Positions 37,573-48,974 of a DNA stretch of 64,000 nt are shown here, in pieces. The notes beneath the pieces are model-generated. The model was given only the letters and a program-made list of their open reading frames with translations, was not told the origin of the DNA and made no database searches. A program made the translations under genes and the position numbers. Positions within the stretch are counted from its first letter, which is position 1. Each line of letters begins with the position of its first letter. Origin of the DNA: Eutypa lata (taxonomy: Eukaryota > Ascomycota > Sordariomycetes > Xylariales > Diatrypaceae); assembly GCA_022661535.1 (NCBI GenBank), contig JAKULF010000004.1, positions 4,464,001 to 4,528,000 on the forward strand. Direction: 5' to 3'.

Positions 37573-38466
37573 CTAAGCCTTGATAACTTAAGCCTTGCAG
37601 AAAGTAAATTTTCCGGCTTCCCTGCACCCCTTGCAGATAACCATGCAGCAGGATCGGATTTGCAACCATTTTTGAGCCACTACTTATCTTCGTTCACCCG
37701 GCCAAAATTGGGGTTGTTACGTGCAAGTATTCATGATGCGATTAGCGGGTGCAAGTCGCTAGAGAGTCTGTTAGTGTCTGGTACGATCGATGCCTCGTTG
37801 CTATGGCCAGACCCACCAGCCGCGTTATGTGAGAAACCATTATGGCAGAATCTAAGGCATCTGAATATACGCTTCGAAATGCCAACACCTACAGGTGGGT
37901 GGTATTTCCAGTTCCCTGCTGATACCACTCCCATTGAATCGCCATCGCCAGTCCCGTCGGATACCAAGCTGCCCCCGGGGTACGGGTCAAGCGAGGAGGA
38001 AGACATCGCAGCAGCCCTACAGTATTCTGACAAAGAGAACGCCATTATGAGAGGATTATCACTCATACCTGGACCGGATAACTACCGTTATTCCGCCGAC
38101 GACGAAAAGCTTTCCCCGCTGGTGGATGCGTTCGCGAAAGCCTGCACACAGATGCCGTCGCTCCGCGATGCTTCTCTCACTAGTTGGGCTGTCAAGAAAT
38201 TCAAGTACCCAAGTGGCTACTACACAGTAAAAGGGACGAGGTGGGGTATATGGTTTGCCGTCCCAGGAGTTGCCGTCGACGTTGATGATTCGGAACTACG
38301 GAATGATCCTGACTTCAGTAGCAATTGCATGTGCAGGAGACTAATACTCCAGCTGAACCTCTGGGAGCCGAGAATGGACATCTCCCCAAGGCTTAATGAC
38401 ATTGGAAGGGATAGGTATGGAGACAAGCTTGTTGTGAGGAACCTAGACATACAAGATGAATATTGA
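37573..38466 (+). pseudogene. 5'-truncated F-box/LRR-like gene fragment
   Basis: Open from 37573 (in-frame TAA at 37570-37572) to TGA 38464-38466, without any plausible start ATG. The text is good protein: SLDNLSLAESKF, then ISGCKSLESLLVSG, WQNLRHLNIRFEMPTP, a low-complexity acidic stretch (GYGSSEEEDIAAAL), CTQMPSLRDASLTSWAV and RRLILQLNLWEP. This is the C-terminal leucine-rich half of the fungal F-box-like protein type, in which CKSLESL and LRHLNI are repeat elements. The N-terminal half, with the F-box, is missing exactly at the AT-rich block, so it was cut by insertion or deletion there. It is still open and could be a real short protein, but I think it is a fragment. Confidence 0.6.
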
Positions 38467-38674
38467 GATAAATCGGCACGTACTTGGGCAATTTTCACCT
38501 TTAGTTTTCTACGCAGATGTTACATTCGTCCATTAATTTACTTAGAGGCGAATTTAACGTAAGCATAAAATTTCCGCCTAGTATAATTGTCAAAGAGGCG
38601 CAAATGCATCAAAATTCTCCCGAGAGTATATACAAGGGGTTGCATAAATAATATCCAACTTGGCCGCAGCGTGC

Positions 38675-39354
38675 CTATTTCGGCACTTCCAAGTACCTAG
38701 TCCTTTTCACTGCTTTCGCACTGACTTCCCGCAGTGGTGAATTACCAAGTAAAACAAAAACCTCGATCTGGGCCCAATCTCCGCCAAGAACCAGTTCTTC
38801 AAGTCGATCGCCACGGGCGAATCCAACCCGTACGTATGTAGGGGCTTGTTCGGGTCAATCTCCGATTACCCCAAGCCCAAGACCTTTCGTATCTTGTCTG
38901 AGAGCCACTTGGTAAAAAGCCCCACGGTCTCATCGCGGGAAGGCGCAGTTACCCCTGAAACCGTATTTCTCAATGATATGTCGATTAACTGACCCAGAGG
39001 CGCGAGAAATCTAGCAAGGTTCCCTTTGGCATAACCAAGGAGACTACCTATAATAACATCGACTCCATTGTATTTGCCAATTTTTGCATCTTGTCGGACA
39101 ATAAAGTGATAGGCCTGCCTATGGTGTCCATACTGGGCACCTTGGAGATAATCGAAATCGAGGGGTGAGGAGGTGGTGACCATGGCATTTGCTATCAGTA
39201 ATCTCTCGACCTACACCATCACCTGATATACACAAGTACTTGTTTCATATATCAGGATAGTCTCGCTCTTCTCTAGATGCGCCACGTTAACTAGTGTGTG
39301 AAGGGAAAGCCAAGTGACCGAAGGGATCAATGTTGCTTCTGAGAAGCTCATACC
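38675..39354 (-). pseudogene. 3' remnant of a highly reducing polyketide synthase (ER + ACP)
   Basis: The minus strand from 39354 gives an enoylreductase text: GMSFSEATLIPSVTW, LVNVAHLEKSETILI and, after a TAG, VERLLIANAMVTTSS. Next come KYNGVDVIIGSLLG, NLARFLAPLGQLIDISLRN, a linker, and the acyl carrier domain with LSDKIRKVLGLG. A TAA follows (38866-38868), then SEIDPNKPLHTYGLDSPVAI and DLKNWFLAEIG. A frame change leads to AQIEVFVLLGNSPLREV and a stop at 38675. These match ER and phosphopantetheine-binding domains of fungal highly reducing PKSs; the attachment Ser (in LDS) is still present. The ketoreductase that should lie between ER and ACP is missing, and KS, AT and DH are absent. Stops and shifts make it dead. 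It lies on the strand of the CYP505 gene, just past its 3' end. Confidence 0.82.
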
Positions 39355-39778
39355 TGCAAGGATTATGGAGATAGCTTTAGCTGACTAAGAGTACCCGCTT
39401 ACATGCGTGATCTTTGAGTTCTACTTGGCTCATCGAAATATATCTGAAGAGCATCATCACTGGCCGGTTCACATAGTGAGTGAACTGTACACCTCAGTGT
39501 CCTATGGAATCACTGACTCTTTAAGTATCGTTATGGAGTCGGCCGGACTCAAATCTGAAGATCCGGCGAAGACAACGATGCTAGCAGTTTACTTATAAGC
39601 TTATGCCAATCTATTATCGTGAAGTACAAATCTAAGTTAAACCCTCTAAAAAACTGCCGGGCGACCGAAGTGGAGAGAGATCCTGCTACCTATGGTACAA
39701 TCTGTAGACCGAATCTTTGCCATCATGAAGCCCATCTCCTTGCCTTAAGACAGCGTGCTACCACCTCGAATATCTTCA
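39355..39778. other. spacer between PKS remnant and CYP505 3' end
   Basis: No clear coding text; it may include more heavily decayed PKS sequence on the minus strand (a possible piece reads AGSSDLSPADSITIL). Confidence 0.35.
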
Positions 39779-42700
39779 TCAGTCAAATACATCAGCGAAG
39801 TACCTGACATTGCGCAACCCAGCGACCCACTCGCTCGCTTCCTCGGTGGACATTTTATCTCCTTTCTTCTTCCTCAGCTCAACTTTGATCTGAGCCGCCA
39901 TCTGCTCAACCCCTTTACACATAGTTCTCGAACCACATATGTATACCATCGCCCCTTTCTTCCACAACTTCTTTAGCGCCTCTCGATCCGTCCAGAGCGC
40001 ATCCTGCACATAACGGTTGGCACCATGTCCGTTATGTTTACTGTCTGCTACCCGGCTGAACGTTCGTTTAACCTGCACGACACCCATAGCCTCCCACGCA
40101 TCCAATTCATCACGATATAGATCATCGTGGCCGGCCTCCCGACAGCCAGCATATAACAGTGCCGGTGCGAGACGCGTCCGCTTAGCTGACTTTTCCACGA
40201 GCGTTGCGCGCTCCTGGATGAAACCACGAAATGGAGCGATTCCGGTGCCGGCCGCGATCAAGATCACAGGCACGTTTTCCATGTCCTCTGGGAGGTGGAA
40301 GCCAGCGCGCGATTTCTGCACTGAAACCTGGAGAGTGCAACCTGGCTGGAGGTTCGCCAGATAGGTGGATGCGACGCCGTTATAGATGCCGTTGCCCGAT
40401 TTGGCTTTCTCGGACAGCACGGAGACAGTAAGGCTAGCCCTTGAGGGATCAGGTAGTGGAGATGATGATATGGAACTGTGCATTTATGAATAAGTCTCAC
40501 ATGGTAGTAGATCGGGAAAGGAAAGAGGGAGTAGTGTAGGGGGAACTTACTATTTGCGAGGAGACAAGGGGTTCAGCATGGAAATGAAGTCGCCTAGATC
40601 TACTTTGACGGATGGGAACCGCTCTAGAAGATCTAGGGTAGAAATCCGTAAAGCAGCCACTTCAGTTGCGTATGTTTGGTCCTCTGCAAGCTTTTTCAGT
40701 GCCGTGGCTTCCTCCGCGACACCAGCGGCCGCAGATAGGCGTTGAACGTCTCTCTTAGTGATGGGCTGCCCCAGTTCGACGAAATGCTGGAATACTGTGC
40801 GCGCATACAAGGCTACATTGGTTGGGATGTTCGTGGCAGGCCCTTCGATGGTGATTATCGTGTCCCACTGTGACATGGTGTTAGCACGGTATTGATCGCT
40901 ACATTATTTGATTACATAGGCGACGGGTAACAAACCTGGATGTCTAATGCACGTATCGCTCGTGCGACGGAAGCCATGGGATTTGAAGGCAGAACTGCGA
41001 GGTAATCGCCGGGACTGTAGCTGGAGCCGGTCGGAAGCTGGAACTCGATGTGCCTCTTTGGTGGCTCACCGGCGGCAGTAAGAAGGCGGTTCTCAACCAC
41101 AATCGCTTCGCTTAGGCCTCGCGAGAGCGTCGTCGCCTGATCACCAGATACGTGTACTTTGAGCTTATTGGCTGTTCGAGTAGTGCCATTGGATGCCGAA
41201 ACTAGTGCATTGGGGTGTTTCTTGCCCCAGCTTGGCCAGAGTATCTAATACTTGATTAGCATTGCCCCCCTTAGATGACCTAGAATGAAGTTTGTGTGGT
41301 AAGAGAGCATGGAGGTGGGGGCGGGACACGGGCAAGACGGATGAATAAGCAGGAGACGTGCACACAAGGACTTACATTATCTTCCCAAGCTTCGAAGACG
41401 GCAAGCACATCATCATCAGCCGCATCTGTCAATCCGATCTCCGCCACTCTGCTAGCACCATGTTCCTCGAGCTCTTGGTCCACAAGCTTTGGTATGCGGT
41501 GGAAAGTCTTCGACCAGTCGTGATGTCCGCATCCAAACACTGCGTACGATACCCCCTTTAGGGCCTTACCACCGTCGCTCTTAAGCCCTTCCAGCCACCC
41601 TACAAATTTAGCGGCATTGTCCGGTGGCTGACCTTCGTAACTCCCGGTGATAATCACGACGAGGTGATCGTCACTGTGTGGAAGGTTGTCGGTCGCCGTA
41701 TCTAAGCCATCAAGCGTGGATACTTTCAAGCCGTGCGCTGGTGCGTCATACGCGAGGCGCTGCGCCATCGCCTGGCAGGTTCCACTATTGGACCCGTACA
41801 GTATGGTGATCGCTTTGAGGTCTTTGTCCTCGACCGTATTGCTGAGACCGATTTCATCAGGATTAGGGAAGCGAGTCCCTGGCTTGCTGGTCACCCCTGT
41901 CGGACTCCCGCCCAGCTTCTGTTCCAGCTTGACAGGATCAAGGCCAGGGATTAGACGGGCCCGAATGTATAGGTTTTCCGGCTTGATGGTCAATGTCTGC
42001 TTGTGTTTCAGTTTGTAGTCGGGGTCATCGAGCGACAGTTCAAAGTTCTGAAGTATCATCGCCATGGAGAGTAAGGCTTCTTGCCATGCGAATGCTCTTC
42101 CGATGCACTATAGTCGTCTAGGTTAGTGTTTGTCTAAACGTATCTTTTCATTCCATGTCTGTAACGTCAAATCGAAGGGTGTTTGGATGGATTGACATTG
42201 AGCTATAGCACGGGTATCCCACTACTTACTGCTCGAAGACCGTTGCCGAACGGAGTCCACGCACCCTTTGGGAGTTTGTTGAAATTCTCGTCCAGCATTC
42301 TCTCTGGTCTGAACTCCAATGGATCCTCAAACACCGTGGGGTCGAGATGAGCCGCGGAAAGAAAACTGATGATGCTATCTTCTTTGCGAACTGGATACTT
42401 CCCTCCCAATGTTGTGTCTTCAATGGGATTAACCGAGATCACCGGAATTGGAGAGTCCAAGCGTAGAGTCTCCCGGAAGATCTTAAAACTGCCAGTTAGT
42501 TCGTTACCATTTGATACATTGGAAGTGATGGTAACTGACAGCCGTTAGATATGGTAACTTCGACATGTGTTCGACAGTGATTGGCCCATCTCCGATCACT
42601 TCTTCGACCTCTTGTTTGGCGGCTCGATATGTTTCGGGATTCTTCAACATGTTATGCTAGGCAAGAAAGGGACAGTTAGCTCAGGCATAATATAGGCTAC

Positions 42701-43728
42701 TAAGATGACTTTCATATTGAGTATCGTGTCAATACCAAGGACCTACTGCTCCCTCCTTCGAATATGCAATTATGGGGCAGTACAGAGGGGTCATTGATGT
42801 CAATCTAGTGTGAACTTACCGTCGAGTAGGAAAGTAATCCTGATGTTGTTTCATGACCAGCAATCAAGAAAGTGATAACATTATCAATGATAGATTCATC
42901 AGTCATTTTCTGCCCCGTCTTCGGGTCTCGTCCCTTCAACATAGTGGAGAGGAGGTCATTCCGGTCGTTGTCAGGCTCGGCTATTCGCTGGCGGAGCACG
43001 GCCTCCGCCGTCTTGCGCATAATGTCTATATCCTGGTTGAACTTGGCATCGCTGCTTCGGTAGAACACTGATGGCAGGGGAATCCGCTGTGACCTCCGGC
43101 CACTCTCTATGAGAAAATCGCACATAGCCTCAACAAACGGATGCAACTTCTCGGCGTAGAAGCTATTGAATCGGAAGCCCATAGAACAAAGAGAGATGGT
43201 GTCGAGGGCCAGGCGTGTAAAGTCGTCGGTAGCTAGAATCCTGTGCTCTGGCCCGTACCGCGCCCACTTGAGCACCAACTGCGTAGCTACGTCTTTCATC
43301 TCGTCGAACATGTTGCGGATGCCCATTGGTCCAAAGGCAGGCTACCCCAGGGTCCGGGGTCAGTAAATGCCGTCCATAGAAGCCCTTAAGAGTGTGGGGG
43401 TTCAAAAACTCACCATCAAGATGCGATGTGCAATGCCCCAGTTCGGTTCCTCCAAGTGAGCCGTGAACAGGCCATCGTGAGTTCCATGTCGTATCTCTGT
43501 TAGTACATTATTCGGAACCTTTTTGAACCGCTTTTCATCGCATGCCTCCTCTACAAAAGCTTGTGTACAGGCACAAATAACAACATGACCGACTAGGTTG
43601 AGACGGAAGATGGGACTATAGTCTTCGGCTAGTCGTTTAAGGGACATCATAATGTCAGTAGGGTCAACGTCGTTGACATTGCCAACGAAGGGCAGGCCTG
43701 GTGGCCCCGGGATTGTAAATTGTCCCAT
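39779..43728 (-). CDS. CYP505: CYP505-type self-sufficient P450-reductase fusion
   Basis: Eight exons: 43728-43414, 43341-42820, 42656-42540, 42481-42230, 42107-41376, 41244-40936, 40867-40551 and 40475-39779. Every junction keeps frame; total 1086 residues, normal for the family. The P450 half has the Pro-rich start [15 protein letters not shown]-helix IAGHETTSG (about 265-273), ExxR as RETLR (about 321-325) and the heme loop [12 protein letters not shown] with Cys about 403. The reductase half has the FMN domain ([14 protein letters not shown], about 501-640), then the FAD motif KYSISSSPL and NADPH site [16 protein letters not shown], ending [11 protein letters not shown]505 enzymes (P450foxy; FUM6 in fumonisin clusters) hydroxylate fatty acyl chains near the omega end using NADPH without a separate reductase. 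All catalytic motifs are intact, unlike the adjacent PKS. Cytosolic or loosely membrane-bound; no N-terminal anchor. Confidence 0.93.
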
Positions 43729-44554
43729 AACAAGTTTTTGTAAGTCAACAACAAAAGATTAGAGTAAGATTAGAGTAGTATATATCACTCTATATAATTA
43801 CATATCACTAACTCTTGTTAGGCGGGGGCACGTTCTATATACTAGGAATACTTACATTGTTAGTAATCGGCCTCGGCCTCGGACCCCGATCTATAACAAA
43901 GCAACGGACTCGAAAATAGTGGAGACAAGAGCATCGTTCAGGGGTTAAACGGGAACGGAAGAGCATAACGGATAGACTCCTCTCCCGGCGCGGACCGTCG
44001 GGACAATAGTTATAGTGTCAGCCAAATGCCAATGAGCTTGTAGGTTTTATTGATGTTATGCACAGGTTTCATGACTATGGGCAGTCAGGTTTCCCATTCA
44101 ATAATTAGCTAACGTCTCTCTTAATACTTCTTTTTCCGTTCTATTAATTCAGCGCACTTCTTTTTCTAGGTGCAGCTATCATATCGTACTGGTAGTATAC
44201 TGCGCTCTTGCTTTTCGTTTTAATTCATGAGACAATCCGTCTTAATAACCTACTATAGAGGGTGATAATTATAGATACCCCCTTAGTATATCAGCCCTGA
44301 TAGTAATAGTTAATTGCTGATTGGGGGTAGTTTGTGACAGGGGGGGAGATAAACTAAACTAGTATCTAGGTAGTGGGTTCCAGTCAAAAAGTGTACCTAA
44401 GTTCTATTAGCTCTAGGCAGCCGAGTATGATATCAAGAAAATCAACAAATCAGCCCAAATTTCACCCCTTCTATCCCATAATTACCGTGCTAGGCATCCG
44501 TAGACTAAGTGAAAGAGAAACACGGAGGAACTCGATTGTCCCGCCATATTTCCT
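43729..44554. promoter_or_regulatory. shared divergent promoter of CYP505 and Zn2Cys6 genes
   Basis: An 826-base intergenic region between two divergent starts. It contains three CGG triplets at 6-base spacing (43868-43882: CGG-CCT-CGG-CCT-CGG) and a CGG-A-CCG palindrome (43991-43997). Zn2Cys6 proteins bind CGG triplets singly or in pairs, so these are candidate operators for the neighbouring regulator. This is inference from motif and position only. Confidence 0.45.
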
Positions 44555-46773
44555 ATGGAAGGTTGCGCGTCTTCTAATATCCACCGAGGCCGACCCCGAA
44601 AGCCTCTAGCCTGTATCAACTGCCGCAGGAAAAAACTAGCTTGCGATCATAAACAGCCATGTACGAACTGCATTCATTCAAGGCAGGGCGGATCAAGCTG
44701 CGCATATCGTCCGGGTAGTAGGATCATACCCGAACCTTCGGAACCGTCAGGGCCTCCAGAATCGGCGTTACAGACATCTAATGTCACCGCAGTCGTACCA
44801 CGGAATCATGAACGTGGGACCTGGACTTATTCTATTCTTGGCAACGTACTCACCGACGCCAGAGTACCGTCGAGCGATTCTACATCGCAGGATGACGCCC
44901 ATAACGTTTCTTGGATGTCCGAGATAACTATGGCGCCAATTAAGGGCGTCATGGTCAAAATGCGATACGTCGGCACGTCCCATTGGCTGTGTACTACTTT
45001 GATTGTAAGGAACGCACGGTTGACCACCTTGAGTGGTATCATTAATATGAGATCCCTATTTAAAGCTTGGTTGTCTGAGCCCACTAGCTGACTACTCGTT
45101 TAATATAATAGGCCCCTTCCACTCTGATGTGGTTTGAACAGGTCATGCAAAAGAAACAAGAATGTTGGAAAGTCCTTCAAGAATGCAAGTCTCTTTCGCG
45201 CCTGATAAAGGCGCAGCAGCACATCACGCCGTGGAACGGCGAGTCCGGCAGATACTTGCCAAGCAAAGAGCTTTGTGATCAATTTCTCGCTGCCTACTTG
45301 CGAACGTTTGAGAAAGTACACCGCATATTCCACATTCCGTCTTTGATGCAGGAGTATGACCAGCTATGGCAGGCCCCGAAGACCATAACACCGCTTCTGA
45401 CAAATAGGTTTCAACTGTGTTTTGCAATTGGCTCTTGCTTCCATGATGATTCCTTTTCGCACAGACAGCAAGCTATGCAATGGGTCTACGAGGCAGAAAC
45501 AATGCTGGCTTTCTCTCCCAAATACCATACAACATTAGATGGCATTCAGCTCCAATGCCTTCTCATTATTGCGCGGCAGCTGACCAAGTCTATGCACGGT
45601 GATGTGATCTCTTCCATGGTTGGTAGTCTTTTGAAGGCAGCAATGTCCCAGGGTCTCCATCATGATCCGGCCTGTCTACCCAAGATGCCAATTCTACAGG
45701 CCGAAATACGGCGACGGCTTTGGACCACAATCATGGAACTCGAATTATCCGCTAGCTTTGAAGCCGGTAGTTGCCCTCTGATCTCAGAAGACTGCTATGG
45801 TTGCCAGCTGCCGGGGAACTATGATGACGCCCAGCTAATACCAGGAGCAACCTCTGCACAAGAGCAAGTCCTCGATAAATTCACAGACTCGACATTTCAA
45901 CGCGTCCTAGGCCAATCCCTTTGTTTGAGGTTGAGGGTTGTGAAGATCTTAAATCATCACGTCTCTGTCAATCGATATGAAGAGACATTGAAGCTCACTA
46001 AAGATCTATTAACGGCCAGCAGAGAACAATCTGCCAAATTTGAGTCATTTGGTCTCAATGCAGCTTCATTTGGTAGACGTTACGTTGAGACAATAACCCG
46101 ACGTTGCTTGCTCGCATTGCACATCCCTTTCATGCCGCTCTCTTTTATCAACCCCAGCTATAGTTTCTCTCGACAAATGGCCGTGGAGACAGCAATAGAA
46201 TTGGCGTATTCTCTCACCTTCCCTGCGGACAACGAGAAGGTTCCCTCCAACTTTAGTCTTCCGAAGAACTCTCTACACAAAGAAGACGAAGATATTTTAC
46301 GCCTATATGCATGGGGATCCGGCCCATTTCGTTCACTACCATGGCAGTGTTTCTTCGTGATCGCCTCTGAACTGCTTGCCATTTCTCACGGTGCCTTCGG
46401 TGAAATTCCCCTATTCGCCGCATCGAATCGAAGTCTGCGCTCCTACGAGCTAAGGATGCTTCTGCAACGCGGGGTGCAGCACATGGAGAAACGTCTGAAG
46501 TTTGTTGGGGTGAACATTAAAGATTTCGTTTTTGCTGCCGCATTTGTAGCAGACATAGAATCACGCGATCAAATGGATGAGAAAAGTTTGGAAGCCTTTC
46601 AACATGCAGCTAGTATCTTGCGAGAAAGAGCGGGTGGGGGTTCGGTCTCTGGGTATGGGTCTGATCAGGGGACTGTCGAAAATGCGGGCAGTGTGGATGA
46701 CTTCTGGATCCCAGACTTTTCGGAGGACGACTGGAATAGTAATTTGCATATGAGTAATGTTTACGTGCCATAG
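44555..46773 (+). CDS. Zn2Cys6 fungal transcription factor
   Basis: ATG 44555; exon 1 44555-45004 (GTAAGG donor), exon 2 from 45112 (or from 45142 with the later acceptor) to 46773; 703 residues with the first choice. The zinc cluster is at residues 20-49: Cys 20, 23, 30, 36, 39 and 49 in ACINCRRKKLACDHKQPC and following, preceded by a basic RGRPRKP. A fungal-specific regulatory domain follows: YLRTFEKVHRIFHIPSLMQE, then EIRRRLWTTIMELELSASF and HIPFMPLSFINPSYSFS. The C-terminus is acidic (DDFWIPDFSEDDW), a possible activation tail. It probably controls the divergent CYP505 gene and, formerly, the PKS. The gene is open throughout, so the regulator appears functional. Confidence 0.9.
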
Positions 46774-47219
46774 AATTTGCGAAAAGGCCAACAGCGCCGC
46801 AGCCGTCTCTGCTAACTAAGACCTCGGTCCAAAGGCGTTACGCCGACTGGCTTGGCGATTAGACACCTGTTTTTCCGTTTAGAATGAATACAGAGCAATC
46901 GACCGAGCTTGTCCCGCGCCGAGTGGTGCCGCCCTACTAGAGGTATATTCCTCAGCCGTCCTTCACTCCGTAGCCCTTTGGTGACCGTCCCGCCGTGGAT
47001 CGAGGTGGCTGGATTGTAGGACTCAGCTAACAATGTAGGATGCCCCGCGATCTTATTCTACGTGGTATTCTACGTGAGGGGTGTACCCTTTACCTACCTA
47101 GCGCGGCTCCTGCCTATACATTCTCGCTCTCGTTTGATATTCTTCCATGCTTCTTTAAGTACTTAATTTGAAACTAGACAAATTCGCTATTTAGGTATAG
47201 ATGCTAATTGCCGATGACG
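46774..47219. other. spacer after the regulator gene
   Basis: No gene recognised; grades into the AT-rich block. Confidence 0.4.
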
Positions 47220-47960
47220 CTTTTTTTAAAGGAACATATTAGACGGGTGCAGGTTGGCAAATAACGCAATACATTCCATTATTCGATTATGTAAGTTGCG
47301 TTATTTATGATGTACCGGTACTTTCGATTTGGTGAGTTGCGGTGGACGAAAATGGATATATTGTATAATGTGTTATACGTGTTGTATAAGTGATAAGGGT
47401 TAAAGTGAAGTCGAAAATAGTTATCGTGATTTCGTTTTATAATATCTCGGTTATATTAATACCGACTTTACGAACCATTATCGACTTTACGAATTATTAC
47501 TAACCTTACGAATTATTACCGACCTTACGAATTATTTGTTATTTCGAAGTTTTATATTTTTCGATATTAATTTTACGAATTATTTATATTATAATTTTAA
47601 AGCTTAATAAATATTTTTAATATTTTAATAATAACGATGTTAAATAAATTATTTATTAATTATATTATATAATTATATAATAAACATTAATAATAAATTC
47701 GTTAAATTATATTTAATATTTATATATATATATTAACGTTAATATTAATGCGTTACGTTATAATAATTATAATATCGAAAAAGTTAATATTAATAAATTA
47801 TTTAAAATAATATATATTAATCGATATATATACGGTAATTTATATTACGTTATTTATTAACTTAAACGAATAATTAATTATTATTTAATTATTAAACCGG
47901 CATTATTAAAATATTATAAGGTTTAAACATATAATTAAGTTAAAGAAATTCCTTATCTTT
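47220..47960. repeat. AT-rich, RIP-like block (right) with 19-base tandem repeat
   Basis: About 740 bases, most of it dominated by TTAATA and TATATTAA words with very few G or C. At 47461-47536 there are four 19-base tandem units like ACCGACCTTACGAATTATT. It is typical of RIP-degraded repeats. No coding frame of any size survives, and the original element is unidentifiable by eye. Confidence 0.7.
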
Positions 47961-48055
47961 ATTATTATCTTATTTTTATATAACAATAAAAAGTCAGCAT
48001 GAAAAGATTGAAAAATAAAATTTCCCACGGAACTCATATTCAAATTTCGCTTGTT

Positions 48056-48974
48056 TTACACAAGCACAATGACTTGCTCTTCGATACCTAAAGACTCGAC
48101 TTCGCCGTTCATCATATCATAAATATATGCCTAGTCAACGAGGATGTAGACTTCTCTATCCATGTCTCTACGCGGCCGCAGGATTTGCGCGGTCTTGGCA
48201 TGGTTCAACACGCAGACCACATCACCCTTTTGTATTGCTACAGGGCCGAAGCCAAAATACTTTAGAAGTTCTCAATAGTCGCCTGCCACTGACCGTACTA
48301 GCGACATCTCCCCAAAACTCGTGAGCAGGTGTTCCCGGGTCGATAAGGTCGAATGTCTCTCGGTCCATATCGGTTAGCTCCTCGGCTTCGCCGGTTAGTT
48401 TCCCCATGAGGCTGTCAAATATTAGTGTGTCCAACGCTGGTATGCTTGGATGCTGCTTACCTGTTGTCACCGAAAAGGAAGGTAAGTCTACCAATTAGAC
48501 ATACGTAACGGTCGAATGCTATTCGGAAGACCTTATAGTGGTCGCGTGTCAAGATGTACTTTTTTCGATTGGTGATATTCCCGACCAGTGTACGCCAGTG
48601 ATCGTCCAAGGACGCTTTTATGAATTTTAGTCTATTGTCACAGATTGAGGTTGCACTTGCATTTTCCCAATCAGTTCTACAGGGGGCTAGATGGGAAGAG
48701 GTGAACCTCGGCGAGTAAGATGTGGGAGTGCATTTTTGAGATTCTGATGGATACTGAGCTCTCGACCATTACAGACAAAAGTGAACGTGCGACTTTGATC
48801 TCCCTACATGTAGGACAATGCATCAAATTCTACCGAATTTTGGAGTTCGTGGGAATCGAGTCTGACTGCCTTGAGCGACCATGAATCCTTCTCGCATTGG
48901 ACGACTGGATAGAGCAGCCGGATTTCGCCAGGTTGAAGAAGAGTATAGACGAACTTTGCTGTTGATGCAAACAT
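48056..48974 (-). pseudogene. HET-domain pseudogene with RIP-like nonsense changes
   Basis: Minus strand from ATG 48974: FVYTLLQPGEIRLLYPV, VEFDALSYM then TAG (48804-48806) then GDQSRTFTFVCNGRELS, IHQNLKNALPHLTRRGS, and PLPI followed by TAG (48687-48689). In intact HET proteins these stops fall on ALSYTWGD and PIWIDA, so both are Trp codons turned to TAG; Thr to Met (ACG to ATG) beside the first is also C-to-T. After a loss of the middle of the domain it continues HWRTLVGNITNR, then FDLIDPGTPAHEFWGDVAS, RRLLRTSK, a frame change, and GFGPVAIQKGDVVCVL with another TAG before AYIYDMMNGEVESLG. It is dead. It sits about 100 bases from the right AT-rich block, which fits mutation spreading from RIP. 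Confidence 0.8.

Noticed and set aside
38720..38990. Plus-strand frame reading NLDLGPISAKNQFFKS
   Set aside because: It looked protein-like, but the minus strand gives an unmistakable ACP, so this is its antisense.
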